A DNA stretch of 64,000 bases from JBMOKT01 sp049323895 (GTDB taxonomy: Bacteria > Bacillota > Peptococcia > Peptococcales > BICA1-8), in contig JBMOKT010000008.1 in the NCBI GenBank assembly GCA_049323895.1, positions 62,001-126,000 of the forward strand, read 5' to 3'. Positions 16,920-26,464 of the stretch are shown here, piece by piece. The number at the start of each line of letters is the position of its first letter. Position 1 is the first letter of the stretch. The notes beneath the pieces are model-generated. The model had not been told where the DNA came from. It saw only the letters and a program-made list of their open reading frames with translations, and searched no databases. A program made the position numbers and the translations under genes.

Positions 16920-18158
16920 TTACATTTCCTGACTTAGTTCAATAACTGCTTTTAATAAGAGATTGGTTCCCAAAACAATATCATCTAAATGGGTGAATTC
17001 AGCAATATTATGGCTGACTCCCCCTGCACTAGGAACAAAAATCATACCTACATGGGTGATATTAGTCATATACATGGCATCGTGACCGGCACCACTTGCC
17101 ATAAGCTTGTACCTTATCTGAGAATCATGGGCCTGTCTCTGAAGGCAGTCAATTATTTTGCCAGACAATTGTACGGGCATCTCATCTGCCAATATTTCAT
17201 AATTAATTCGCAACTCTCTCTTTGCCTGTATTTCTCCTATCAGGTTTAATACTTTGCTAACCGCATCTTTTTTATCTTCGCCATTGATATCCCTGATATC
17301 TATACCTAGTTCAACCCTGCCGGGAATGACGTTCATAGCCCCCGGTTCAACATAAACAAAACCAACAGTACCAACGGTATCCTTTCCTGCCTCCTGGGCA
17401 GCAATCCTTTCCACACCCAGTATTAGCTCACTGGCTCCTGCAAGAGCATCCCTTCTTAAACTCATTGGGGTGCTTCCCGAATGGTCCGCCCTTCCTTCAA
17501 TTACTGCTTTTATCCTTGTAGGTGCAGCAATAGCTGTAACAATACCAACCTGCAAGCCTTCCTCCTCTAGTACCGGACCCTGTTCAATATGCAGTTCTAT
17601 AAAGGCATAAATATCCCCGGGAGCAATAAGGGCTTTTTCCAGGTTTTCGGGGTTATAGCCTGAGTCTTTTAAGGCTTCAAAAAGGGTAACCCCATCTTTG
17701 TCAACAGCAGCATGCAGCTCCTCCTTAGTAAACTTCCCCACCATTACCTTGCTGCCAATGGTACTTACGCGGAACCTGCTGGATTCCTCACAGGAAAAAT
17801 TAACTACATCAATGGGTCGCTGGGTTTCAACGTTGTTATCATTCAATACCCTGATAACCTCCAAACCTGCTATTACACCTACTACTCCGTCATAATTCCC
17901 GCCATTAGGTACTGTATCCAGGTGGGAGCCCATCATCACAGGCGGAAGGTCATATTTTCCACGTCTTCTGCCCCGGATATTACCAAACCCATCTATATGT
18001 ATCTCTAAACCTAAAGATTTCATGGTTTCAACAAGGTATTCCCTAGCTTTTAGGTCCTCTTGGGTAAAAGCCAATCTGGTTACTCCTCCGTTTTCTAATC
18101 TGCCCCAGTTGGCAATTTGCCTTAAATCATGCTCTAAACGTTCCTTTTTAATTTCCAC
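16920..18158 (-). CDS. M20-family hydantoinase/carbamoylase amidohydrolase
   Basis: The 412-residue protein has the metal-binding motifs of N-carbamoyl-amino-acid hydrolases and allantoate amidohydrolases: MGSHLDTVPNGGNYDG, CEESSRF and HIEQGP, then a dimerisation domain and a final SAGGVSHN segment. It hydrolyses N-carbamoyl or ureido compounds to free amino acids. Its neighbours do not define the substrate. It stands alone with a clear start at ATG 18158. Confidence 0.88.
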   Translation of the reverse strand: MEIKKERLEHDLRQIANWGRLENGGVTRLAFTQEDLKAREYLVETMKSLGLEIHIDGFGNIRGRRRGKYDLPPVMMGSHLDTVPNGGNYDGVVGVIAGLEVIRVLNDNNVETQRPIDVVNFSCEESSRFRVSTIGSKVMVGKFTKEELHAAVDKDGVTLFEALKDSGYNPENLEKALIAPGDIYAFIELHIEQGPVLEEEGLQVGIVTAIAAPTRIKAVIEGRADHSGSTPMSLRRDALAGASELILGVERIAAQEAGKDTVGTVGFVYVEPGAMNVIPGRVELGIDIRDINGEDKKDAVSKVLNLIGEIQAKRELRINYEILADEMPVQLSGKIIDCLQRQAHDSQIRYKLMASGAGHDAMYMTNITHVGMIFVPSAGGVSHNIAEFTHLDDIVLGTNLLLKAVIELSQEM

Positions 18159-18240
18159 TGCACACTACTCCTTTAAATTCTTATAATGGTATTTATAATT
18201 TTAAAGTACCAATTATTTTTTAACTATAGCAATATTATAA

Positions 18241-18948
18241 TCAATACACCTTTGCTATTCCATTGGCAATTGCCTGGGCGTATTGATTTCTAGAATCAGT
18301 AGTATTAAGAAATTTAAAATCCCCGGGATTAGATAAATAACCCAACTCTACAATGACGGTAGTACAATTGGTATTTCTTAATAAATAATAATCACCAGGA
18401 ATAGCCTTTCTTCTAGTATAGCGGACTTTTATCAATTCTTCCTGGATGGAGGCGGCAGCCTTTTGCCCTTGAGCACTGCCGGGATGGTAAAAGGTCTGGG
18501 CACCATGATAAGTCTTATTGCCATCGCTATTGCAGTGGATACTGACCAGGAGAAAGGCTTTTTTTGTATTTGAAATTTTAGCCCGCTGCCAAAGGGAGGC
18601 CCTCTGGAAGGATCCGTTATCCCTCCAATTTGCTAGGTTCTCGTCCCCGTTACGAGTCATAACCACCCGGAAGCCCCTGCTTTGTAATATTTTTTGCAGT
18701 TTTTTTGCTACTTCTAAATTAATATTTTTTTCCAATACCCCTCCAGCTACTGCTCCTGGATCACGTCCTCCATGACCGGCATCAATTACAATCAGCGGAC
18801 CTCCTTTAGCATTGACAGCAAGCACCCAGTCATAAAAAAAAGGACTTCTTTGTCCAACCAATACAAAGGCAAGTATCAAAGAAAGCAACAAGAAAAAAAA
18901 ATATTTAGACTTGTTTTTTTGTAAAATAATTATCATTTTAATCACCAT
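18241..18948 (-). CDS. cwlD: Germination-specific amidase CwlD
   Basis: The protein has one N-terminal membrane anchor and an Amidase_3 domain with zinc ligands in VIDAGHGGRDPG, the downstream glutamate (NINLEVAKK) and VSIHCNSD, and the catalytic glutamate in VIVELGYLSNP. Length and layout fit CwlD, which trims muramic acid side chains to make muramic lactam in spore cortex. A start at ATG 18936 has a better GGTGA site than the first ATG. It supports the idea of a spore former. Confidence 0.85.
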   Translation of the reverse strand: MVIKMIIILQKNKSKYFFFLLLSLILAFVLVGQRSPFFYDWVLAVNAKGGPLIVIDAGHGGRDPGAVAGGVLEKNINLEVAKKLQKILQSRGFRVVMTRNGDENLANWRDNGSFQRASLWQRAKISNTKKAFLLVSIHCNSDGNKTYHGAQTFYHPGSAQGQKAAASIQEELIKVRYTRRKAIPGDYYLLRNTNCTTVIVELGYLSNPGDFKFLNTTDSRNQYAQAIANGIAKVY

Positions 18949-19002
18949 ATCAAATTTTTTATTAATAAATATCAGAAATCATCAAAGTAAATGTCAGGAA
19001 AA

Positions 19003-19033
19003 AAACGGAAAAACCGGTTGCCCGGTTTTTATT
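19003..19033 (-). terminator. Terminator of the ku gene
   Basis: On the minus strand AAAACCGGGC pairs with the following AACCGGTTTT, then CCG and a T-run. The stem overlaps the ku stop codon. Confidence 0.75.
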
Positions 19034-19868
19034 TTTTTACTTCCATCTTTTCAGTTTCCGCCTTTTTCTTACGACCTCGTTTTCTTGGCTGTTCTTCTTT
19101 CTTTTCAATCCGGGCTAAACTTGCCTTTAAGGCCTCCATCAAATCAACAACTGTTGCCGCTTCAGGCTTATCGGGAACTGCTATTTCCTCTCCCTGGATT
19201 TTTGCTTGGATAATTTCCTGCAGGGCTTCCCTGTAATGGCTTGTATATTTTTCAGGATTAAATTCCGTACTTAAGCTATTAATCAAATTTTTTGCCATTC
19301 TTAATTCATTTTCATTTACCTTGACTTCACTGTCTAATTCGGGAATTAAACGGGTGGAACGAATTTCAGCAGGATAGAAGATAGTTTCCATAAGCAGTGC
19401 ATTTTCGTAAAGCCTGATACATGCCAAAGTCTCTTTAGAGCGGAGCACTACTCTGGCGATAGCAATCTTCCCCGTTTCTTCCATTGCTTTGAAAAGCAGA
19501 TGATAAGGCTTCATCCCTAATTCAGCAGGAGCTAAAAAGTATGATTTAACAAAAAAAATGGGATCAATATCCGCCAGATTTACAAAATCAATTATCTCAA
19601 TAGCTTTTACGCTATCTAAAGGTATCTTAGCAAAATCTTCATCCTCCATTACAACAAAACGACCCGCTTCATACTCATAACCCTTTACCAGGTCATCGTT
19701 TTGCACCTCTTCATGACAGACAGGGCAAAACCTCTGATAATTAATGGGAGATTTACATTCTTTATGCAGAAATCTAAATTTTATATCCTTGGCTTCGGTA
19801 GCAGTATATAGCTTAATAGGGATATTTACTAAACCGAAAGATATGGCTCCCTTCCATATTGGGCGCAT
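19029..19868 (-). CDS. ku: DNA end-binding protein Ku
   Basis: The 280-residue protein starts at ATG 19868, behind GGAGGTG, with MRPIWKGAISFGLVNIPI, the standard Ku N-terminus; the frame is open further upstream but without support. It has the FCPVCHEE segment and a long lysine-rich C-terminal tail (after about residue 250). Bacterial Ku binds double-strand ends and recruits LigD for end joining. No ligD is in the window. In spore formers it is linked to repair during outgrowth. Confidence 0.93.
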   Translation of the reverse strand: MRPIWKGAISFGLVNIPIKLYTATEAKDIKFRFLHKECKSPINYQRFCPVCHEEVQNDDLVKGYEYEAGRFVVMEDEDFAKIPLDSVKAIEIIDFVNLADIDPIFFVKSYFLAPAELGMKPYHLLFKAMEETGKIAIARVVLRSKETLACIRLYENALLMETIFYPAEIRSTRLIPELDSEVKVNENELRMAKNLINSLSTEFNPEKYTSHYREALQEIIQAKIQGEEIAVPDKPEAATVVDLMEALKASLARIEKKEEQPRKRGRKKKAETEKMEVKK

Positions 19869-20178
19869 ATAGTTCACCTCCGGTTTTAGCATTTCACCTA
19901 AAGGCTTTTTCATGCAAGTTTTTTTATACTTATAAGAAAGCATAACTTTTATACGGTATTAAGTATAAGAGCAACAGCACTTCCGCAGTCGCCAAACGCT
20001 CGGCGCAAGCCGTGTTTTTCTAATCCAGTTTACTTACTTGTTGAAGCAGCAAATAATGGCTCGGATTTTACAAATTTCTTCCTGAATTATTTATTTGTTT
20101 TCGACAGAAAGTGTTTTATTTTTTTTTAACATGTATATATAATAGGAAAAGATGCATTAATAAGCGGGGTGTCCTCTT
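19869..20178. other. Gap with dispersed hairpin element copy 2
   Basis: The gap between the ku and protease starts holds an inverted copy of the 85-bp element and, near 20138-20143, TATAAT with weak upstream matches as a possible promoter for the protease gene. Confidence 0.55.
19935..20019 (-). repeat. Dispersed hairpin element, copy 2
   Basis: This is the minus-strand copy of the element at 10739. It shares AACACGGCTTGCGCCGAGC and the middle TTTGGCGACTGCGGAAG. The outer stem partner is changed (AAGTGC instead of AAGCCG), so the outer arm is broken. Confidence 0.8.
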
Positions 20179-21639
20179 TTGCGCAACAATAAGTTAATAG
20201 CTGCCATATTGCTCATAGTATTTTTATTTTTTTCCCTTCCCGTTAAAGCTGCAGACAACCCTAAGCTGGTGGAAGAAATAAAGGATATCCTCTGGGAACA
20301 CTACTACGAGCCTGTTCCATACGATTTTTTAAATCAGTCAACCCTGGAAGAAGTTTTCAAAACCCTGAGAGATCCATATACAAAATACTATACCGATGAA
20401 GAGTTTCGTGAATTTTGGCTTTCCTTGGAGGGCAAAGTCGGTGGCATAGGAATCACAATCGATAAAATAAATGGTGAAGTTACTGTAACCAGTGTCATTC
20501 CTAATACTCCTGCATACAGGGTTAATATCCAGAGAGGCGATATAATTACCCATGTAGACAATATACTATTAAAAAATTTGGATATGGATGAAATTAAAGA
20601 AATTTTCCGAGGAGAGCCCGGAACCTACTTAAAGCTGCGTACTTTTCGTAAAATTACCTCTACCTACCTTTCTTACTGGCTTACCAGGGAAAATATTGTT
20701 CTGCACCCCATAGAAACAAGTATCCTGACTAAAAATATCGGCTATATAAAACTTTTGGACTTTAACCAAGAAGCCGCCAAGGAATTTAGCAGACAGCTTA
20801 ATAAGTTTAAGGAAATGGGCATGAAAGGTTTAATTTTAGACTTGAGGGATAATCCCGGTGGTTTAATTGGGGCGGCCCTGGACATTTCAAGGGAGCTTTT
20901 GCCCCCCGGACTCCTAGTTAAATTATACTACCGCGGCAAGCAGCCAGAATTAATCACAACAGTAGGTACCTATGACACCCTTCCTTTAATCGTATTGGTT
21001 AACGGAGAAACCGCAAGTGCTGCAGAAATCCTGACAGGTGCAATCCAGGACAGGGATGCCGGAATTGTCATTGGAACAAACACTTATGGTAAGGCTACAG
21101 TTCAAAGCCTTGTCCCCCTGGTGAACGGCGGAGCCCTTAAATTCACTTCCGGAAAATACCTAACCCCTAGTGGGCGCCAAATCAATAAAATTGGACTAAA
21201 GCCAGACTTTTATATTGCCAACAGCCATGACCAGATAGTAGAAGCAATTTGGATGTTAAATAGAAGGATTCATAAAAGCTTAACCTTTCAAATCAATAAT
21301 GAGATATTTTTTATTAATGGGATAAGTAAAAACAGCCCCTTAAAACCTTATTTATCCAATGGCAACTTTATGGTGCCCTTAAGACCTGCAATTGAAAGCT
21401 TGGGGGGTAAAGTGGCATTTTCTTCACCAAATGATATAAAAATTACCTTAGGCAAGGACGTTGTTGCCCTGCGCCTCAATTCAAATTACATTACCCTCAA
21501 TGGAGCAGTAAAATATATAAATGCCAGACCAATACTAAAAGATGCTCATGCAATGGTACCGGTTCGCTCTATTGCTGAGCTTTTAGGAGCAGAAGTAGAA
21601 TGGAGGGAATCTACGGGGCAGGTGATTATAACGAGATAA
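20179..21639 (+). CDS. S41 C-terminal processing protease with PDZ and stalk domain
   Basis: The 486-residue protein starts at TTG 20179 and has a signal peptide (residues about 1-24). A PDZ domain (about 85-165) is followed by the S41 protease domain, with the serine in NGETASAAEILTGA and the lysine in TYGKATVQSL. The last ~110 residues are a copper-amine-oxidase N-terminal-like domain (stalk), common in cell-surface proteins of Clostridia. It acts outside the membrane as a processing protease. A terminator follows. Confidence 0.9.
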   Translation: MRNNKLIAAILLIVFLFFSLPVKAADNPKLVEEIKDILWEHYYEPVPYDFLNQSTLEEVFKTLRDPYTKYYTDEEFREFWLSLEGKVGGIGITIDKINGEVTVTSVIPNTPAYRVNIQRGDIITHVDNILLKNLDMDEIKEIFRGEPGTYLKLRTFRKITSTYLSYWLTRENIVLHPIETSILTKNIGYIKLLDFNQEAAKEFSRQLNKFKEMGMKGLILDLRDNPGGLIGAALDISRELLPPGLLVKLYYRGKQPELITTVGTYDTLPLIVLVNGETASAAEILTGAIQDRDAGIVIGTNTYGKATVQSLVPLVNGGALKFTSGKYLTPSGRQINKIGLKPDFYIANSHDQIVEAIWMLNRRIHKSLTFQINNEIFFINGISKNSPLKPYLSNGNFMVPLRPAIESLGGKVAFSSPNDIKITLGKDVVALRLNSNYITLNGAVKYINARPILKDAHAMVPVRSIAELLGAEVEWRESTGQVIITR

Positions 21640-21706
21640 ACAGCTATGCTGTTTTATCTCAGTTGCTTTGAAGTTAAATTTTTATTCTATTGACTATTAA
21701 CAAATA

Positions 21707-21736
21707 GGTGCGGTTATCATGCCGTGCCTTTTTTTT
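21707..21736 (+). terminator. Terminator after the S41 protease
   Basis: GGTGCGG pairs with CCGTGCC (with G-T pairs) around TTATCATG, followed by T8. Confidence 0.65.
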
Positions 21737-21809
21737 ATACTATTTTAATTAACAGTGGTCTGACCACCTGCATATCCTATAGTAGATTAAATTTATAGGA
21801 GTGTATGTT

Positions 21810-22244
21810 ATGTTAAACTGGGATAAGTTATACCTTGCCCTTAAAGAATATTTAGATGTGAGAACACAAAGCGCCGGCAAAATCTGGTCGCTTGCCCATT
21901 CCCCTGACCTATTGCCATACCGGAAGGAACTGCTAAATCTCTGGCGATTTGAAATACATCATGCAGTGCTGCTTAATTCTTTATTCCAAAGCCTGGGATA
22001 TAATCAAATAAATATTACTGCAAAAGAAAATCAAATGAAATCAAATATAAAAAACGACCTAGTGGAGATAGTTAACTGGAAGGAGGTCTGGCTGCCAAAA
22101 ATTGAACAAATGGCTGCAGAATCTTTCGGAAATGATATTCACTCCAAACTAACAATAATTATTGCCGATGAAACTGTAAATATAGAATTGCTAAAAGACC
22201 TGCAAGGAAGAATAACAATAACTCCAAAGGTAAACAATAACTGA
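21810..22244 (+). CDS. Hypothetical protein, possibly helical
   Basis: This is 144 residues from ATG 21810 behind ATAGGAG; a GTG nine bases upstream overlaps that site. It is soluble, mainly helical, with histidines in the middle (EIHHAVL). I do not recognise the family. It precedes splB by 22 bases and may share its transcript, which hints at a sporulation-linked role, but nothing proves it. Confidence 0.55.
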   Translation: MLNWDKLYLALKEYLDVRTQSAGKIWSLAHSPDLLPYRKELLNLWRFEIHHAVLLNSLFQSLGYNQINITAKENQMKSNIKNDLVEIVNWKEVWLPKIEQMAAESFGNDIHSKLTIIIADETVNIELLKDLQGRITITPKVNNN

Positions 22245-22266
22245 AAACTACTCTGGAGTTACGAGT

Positions 22267-23301
22267 ATGAAAAACAATTACCCTTATATACCAACGAGGG
22301 CATTTTTTGAACCTGATGCGTTAAATTACCCCTTAGGGCAGAAAATTTATAAGACCCTAAAGGAATTAGGCGTTCCTATTTTGCAAACCCCTTCCCATAA
22401 TAGGGTAACGGGCATCCCTGGCAAAACTCCCCAACAGCAGTATCTGGAAGGTAAAAATACCATGGTAGTAGGTGTACGGCGTATCAATGACTTTCAGACC
22501 TGTAAGCCTTCAGCCCACTATCAATTGCCTCTCAATACCAGCTGCCCGGGAAAGTGTGAATATTGTTATCTAAATACTACCCTAGGGAAAAAACCATACC
22601 TGAGGGTTTATGTTAACACTGAAGAAATTTTGCAAAAAACCCAGGACTACATATTTAAAAATATTCCGCAAGTAACTATTTTTGAGGGGGCTGCCACCTC
22701 CGACCCCCTTCCTACTGAACCCTATACCGGAAATTTAGCTAAAACCATTGAGTTTTTCAGCAGCCAGGAATATGGGCGTTTCCGGTTTGTAACCAAATAT
22801 ACCAATGTGGATTCGTTGCTGGACATCACCCATAACGGCAATACCCGCTTCCGCTTCAGTCTTAACAGTGACTACGTTATAAATAAATTTGAGCATAATA
22901 CTCCTAAGCTAGCCGAAAGGGTCACTGCCGCGGGTAAAGTTTCCCAGGCGGAATATCCTTTAGGCTTTATCATAGGACCCATTATCGTTTATGACGGTTA
23001 TCAGCAGGAATATATTGAACTTCTGAAAAATTTACGAACAACCTTAAATCCGAAAGCTTTCCCCGGCTTAGCTTTCGAATTAATTACCCACAGGTTTACT
23101 AAAAAAGCTAAAAATCAAATCCTGGAGGTCTTTCCCCAGACAGAGCTTCCTATGGATGAGGAGAGTCGTCAATTTAAATTTGGACAGTTTGGCTATGGCA
23201 AATATATCTATCCTAGAGAAACCATGGCTGGGTTAAAGACATTTTTCCAAGAAAAAATCGGGGAATATTTCCCCGAGGCAGAAATGAGCTATTTCATCTA
23301 G
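22267..23301 (+). CDS. splB: Spore photoproduct lyase
   Basis: The 344-residue radical-SAM enzyme has CPGKCEYC (Cys93, Cys97, Cys100) for the 4Fe-4S cluster, and the aligned tyrosines Tyr99 and Tyr101. The rest, including RFVTKYTNVDSLLDITHNG and TRFRFSLNSDYVI, matches the enzyme that reverts the 5-thyminyl-dihydrothymine lesion in germinating spores. At the place of the hydrogen-donor cysteine of Bacillus enzymes (FEAxCTSD) this protein has FEGAATSD, with Ala143. Cys79 may take that role, as I recall for the Clostridium acetobutylicum enzyme. Confidence 0.92.
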   Translation: MKNNYPYIPTRAFFEPDALNYPLGQKIYKTLKELGVPILQTPSHNRVTGIPGKTPQQQYLEGKNTMVVGVRRINDFQTCKPSAHYQLPLNTSCPGKCEYCYLNTTLGKKPYLRVYVNTEEILQKTQDYIFKNIPQVTIFEGAATSDPLPTEPYTGNLAKTIEFFSSQEYGRFRFVTKYTNVDSLLDITHNGNTRFRFSLNSDYVINKFEHNTPKLAERVTAAGKVSQAEYPLGFIIGPIIVYDGYQQEYIELLKNLRTTLNPKAFPGLAFELITHRFTKKAKNQILEVFPQTELPMDEESRQFKFGQFGYGKYIYPRETMAGLKTFFQEKIGEYFPEAEMSYFI

Positions 23302-23311
23302 TCCGATTTTT

Positions 23312-25189
23312 CTATTTCATTATTTTGCAAATGTTGTTGGTAAACTCCACAGGGTCCTCGATGGGCAGCCCCTCTATTAATAGAGCCTGGTTATACAGTA
23401 AGTCGGTATAGAGCTTGAGTTTATCCTGGTCATTTTCATATGCAGCCTTGAGAGTCTCAAAAACATGGTGGTTAACGTTTATTTCTAAAACTTTTTCTGC
23501 TTTCACATTTTGATTATTTGGCATGGAGTTTAATATTTTCTCCATCTCAATGGAAATTTCACCTTCATTGGCCAGGCATACAGGATGGTTCTTCAATCTT
23601 TTAGAGGCCCTGACGGCTTTAACTTTATCGGATAAAATACCTTTCATTTTGTCAAATAACTCTTCGCTGTCTTTATTCGCCTCTTGTGACTTTTTATCTT
23701 CTTCGGAGTCAATGCCTAAATCGCTGCTGGATACGGACTTAAACTCCTTTTCCTGATAGGTCCTGAGCATGGTAATGGCAAATTCATCCACATCTTCTGT
23801 AAAGTATAAGATCTCATATCCTTTTTCTAGAACCAGTTCCGTTTGAGGCATTTTTTCTATTCTTTCAATAGAATCCCCGGAGGCGTAGTAGATATATTTT
23901 TGTTCCTCTGGCATCCTGGACACATACTCCCCTAGAGTGACCAGCTTCTTCTCCTGGGAGGAATAAAACATGAGCAAGTCTTCCAGCACATCTTTATTGC
24001 TTCCGTAATCACTATAAACACCATATTTTAATTGTCTGCCAAAGGATTTATAGAAAGCTTCGTATTTTTCCCGCTCGTTTTTTAAAATATCCTCTAATTC
24101 ATTTTTAATTTTCGTCTTAATATTTTTAGCAATTATTTTCAGTTGCCTGTCATGCTGCAGCATTTCCCTGGAAATATTTAGGGACAAATCTTCGGAATCC
24201 ACCATCCCCTTCACAAAACTAAAATAATCGGGCAGCAGGTCAGGACATTTATTCATAATTAAGATTCCATTTGAATATAACTCCAAACCCTTTTCATACT
24301 CTCTGGTATAAAAATCAAAGGGAGTTTTTTCAGGTAAATATAAAATAGCTTTGTAGCTAACCATACCTTCAGCACTGATATGTATATGCTTTATGGGGTT
24401 GTCGAAACCATAGTGCTTTTCGGCATAAAAATTATCATAATCTTCCTGGGTGAGTTCGTTTTTATTCTTTTTCCAAATAGGAACCATGCTGTTAATAATC
24501 TGTTCCTCTGTATAGTCCTCGTATTCCTTTTCAGAACCTTCCTTCTTTCTGGACCTGGTTACATCCATTTTTATCGGGTATCTAATGAAATCGGAATACT
24601 TTTTAATAATGGACCTTAATCTGTATTCCTCCAGGAATTCGTCATAATTCTCGTCCTCGGAATTTTCTCTTATTTTAAGAATGATGTCAGTACCCACAGA
24701 GTCTTTTTCCCAAGGTTCAATAGTATAGCCCTCTGCACCCCGGGACTCCCACTTATAGGCTTCATTGCAGCCTAATGCCTTGCTTATAACAGTGACTACT
24801 TCTGAAACCATAAAGGCTGAATAAAAGCCTACCCCAAACTGCCCGATAATATCATAGCCGTCTTTTAATTCATTTGCTTTTTTAAAGGCTAGTGAACCAC
24901 TCTTAGCTATAACCCCCAGATTATCCTCCATCTCCTCTTTAGTCATTCCGATACCTGTATCGGAAATGGTTAAGGTTCTCTCTTCCTTATCAGGTTTGAT
25001 TTGGATATAATAATCAGCTTTATTAAAACTTAGGGAATCATCGGTTAATGCCTTATAGTAGATTTTATCAATGGCGTCACTGGCGTTTGAAATTAATTCC
25101 CTTAAAAATATTTCTTTATGGGTGTAGATTGAGTTAATCATCAAGTCCAATAATCTTTTTGATTCAGCCTGAAACTCTTTTACCTGCAA
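23312..25189 (-). CDS. htpG: Hsp90 chaperone HtpG
   Basis: The 625-residue protein has the GHKL ATP site (ELISNASDAIDK near residue 35, DTGIGM near 80, GQFGVGFYSAF near 120) and the middle and dimerisation domains of HtpG. It is a cytosolic chaperone for late folding of client proteins. It starts at ATG 25189 behind AGGAGA. No heat-shock operator was seen upstream; the transcript appears monocistronic. Confidence 0.97.
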   Translation of the reverse strand: MQVKEFQAESKRLLDLMINSIYTHKEIFLRELISNASDAIDKIYYKALTDDSLSFNKADYYIQIKPDKEERTLTISDTGIGMTKEEMEDNLGVIAKSGSLAFKKANELKDGYDIIGQFGVGFYSAFMVSEVVTVISKALGCNEAYKWESRGAEGYTIEPWEKDSVGTDIILKIRENSEDENYDEFLEEYRLRSIIKKYSDFIRYPIKMDVTRSRKKEGSEKEYEDYTEEQIINSMVPIWKKNKNELTQEDYDNFYAEKHYGFDNPIKHIHISAEGMVSYKAILYLPEKTPFDFYTREYEKGLELYSNGILIMNKCPDLLPDYFSFVKGMVDSEDLSLNISREMLQHDRQLKIIAKNIKTKIKNELEDILKNEREKYEAFYKSFGRQLKYGVYSDYGSNKDVLEDLLMFYSSQEKKLVTLGEYVSRMPEEQKYIYYASGDSIERIEKMPQTELVLEKGYEILYFTEDVDEFAITMLRTYQEKEFKSVSSSDLGIDSEEDKKSQEANKDSEELFDKMKGILSDKVKAVRASKRLKNHPVCLANEGEISIEMEKILNSMPNNQNVKAEKVLEINVNHHVFETLKAAYENDQDKLKLYTDLLYNQALLIEGLPIEDPVEFTNNICKIMK

Positions 25190-25283
25190 GATAATCTCCT
25201 CCTTACATTATTTACTAATCAATTTTTATTAGCTATTTTTATATACCAGAATCCCAGTTTTCTGTCAAGAGTCCAAAAAGCAA

Positions 25284-25335
25284 GCGGGGACGGTTCTGAC
25301 TTGCCCATTCTCGGGCAAGTCAGAACTATCCCCGC
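25284..25335. repeat. Long palindrome (REP/MITE-like)
   Basis: Two 23-base arms (GCGGGGACGGTTCTGACTTG... and its complement, two mismatches) lie around a six-base loop, between the htpG start and the 3' end of the next gene. It is a typical palindromic intergenic repeat and may be mobilised by a Y1 transposase such as the one at 29440, but the motif is different from that gene's own flanks. Confidence 0.7.
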
Positions 25336-25344
25336 ACGAATTTT

Positions 25345-26307
25345 TTAATTATTTCTTTTAATCTCCTTATTTGTTTCCTTTGCAGAAAAACTATGTAATA
25401 GCATACCACCAATAACTATTACCATTCCTGTAAATGAAAGATTTGACGGCAGCTTACCATTCAATAAAAATATTTCACCAACTAATGAAAAAACTACCTC
25501 TCCGGACTGGGTTGCCTCCACAGCAGCAAGTTTGTGAACATCATTTTTAGAAATATCCGTGGCAGAAAAAAATAATACAGTAGCAATAACACCAGAGCTA
25601 ATTGCCACTAGTAGAGTTTGGATTGTCTGAGGAAAACTGGGAATACCAACAGTTCCGTACCCGTAAATAGAAAGAATAAGCCAGAAAGGAATGCTTGCCA
25701 AAGTCATTCCCAGCACCCGCTGGTATGCATCTAGATTATTTCCGCAAAAGACCATCATTTTCCTATTGCCTAATGGATAAGCAAAGGCAGCCAAAACAAC
25801 AGGTGAAATTCCAAGAACCATTTGTTTGGTTGAAAGGTTTTCCAACTGCTCAACCTGCATAATTACTATTCCTGCTAAGATAACCAATGAAAAGATCAAC
25901 CCTTTTATCGGAATGCTTTGCCTAACTTTCCTTATACCTTGAGGAGTTTCAACTATTTGGTAAAAAAATGGAACCAGCAAAGATCCAGCTACAATAGTAA
26001 CCTGCCACATACTTGCAACCAGCCAGGAGGGTCCATAAGCAGCAGCAAAACATAAGGGTGCATAAAATAAGCCAAAGCCTACAGTGCTCCACTTCAGCCA
26101 AATAAAGGGTTTGGCTTTCATATCTAAAAATAGATCCTTTAAATTACCCCGCAGAAAAACAATTAATAAAAGGAACGGTATCATAAATACATATCTTAGT
26201 ACCGCACTCCAAATCCAGCTTCCCCCTGAAAGCTCCATAGCTCTGTTAAGGATAAAAGTTAAAGCAAAAAATAACGATGCCAAGATTCCTAAGATGATGG
26301 CTTTCAA
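25345..26307 (-). CDS. Multidrug resistance efflux transporter (EmrE/DMT family)
   Basis: This 320-residue protein has ten hydrophobic helices in two repeats and the pattern of the DMT multidrug-resistance efflux family. A first helix LGILASLFFALTFILNRAM and a conserved SWLVASMWQ segment are present. It should export small molecules or lipids from the cytoplasmic membrane. It stands alone; the substrate is unknown. Confidence 0.8.
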   Translation of the reverse strand: MKAIILGILASLFFALTFILNRAMELSGGSWIWSAVLRYVFMIPFLLLIVFLRGNLKDLFLDMKAKPFIWLKWSTVGFGLFYAPLCFAAAYGPSWLVASMWQVTIVAGSLLVPFFYQIVETPQGIRKVRQSIPIKGLIFSLVILAGIVIMQVEQLENLSTKQMVLGISPVVLAAFAYPLGNRKMMVFCGNNLDAYQRVLGMTLASIPFWLILSIYGYGTVGIPSFPQTIQTLLVAISSGVIATVLFFSATDISKNDVHKLAAVEATQSGEVVFSLVGEIFLLNGKLPSNLSFTGMVIVIGGMLLHSFSAKETNKEIKRNN

Positions 26308-26464
26308 AATTTGTCCTCTTTTCTAATGTGCCTATATATTTATATCAGATGTTTAACTAACGAGCTATTTAATTATACTATAATCATCTTAAATGAGAAA
26401 CCTTCTCGTCACAAAAAAGCATTTGTATTCTTTTATTTGATCTCCCGCCCCCATAAAATAAAGT

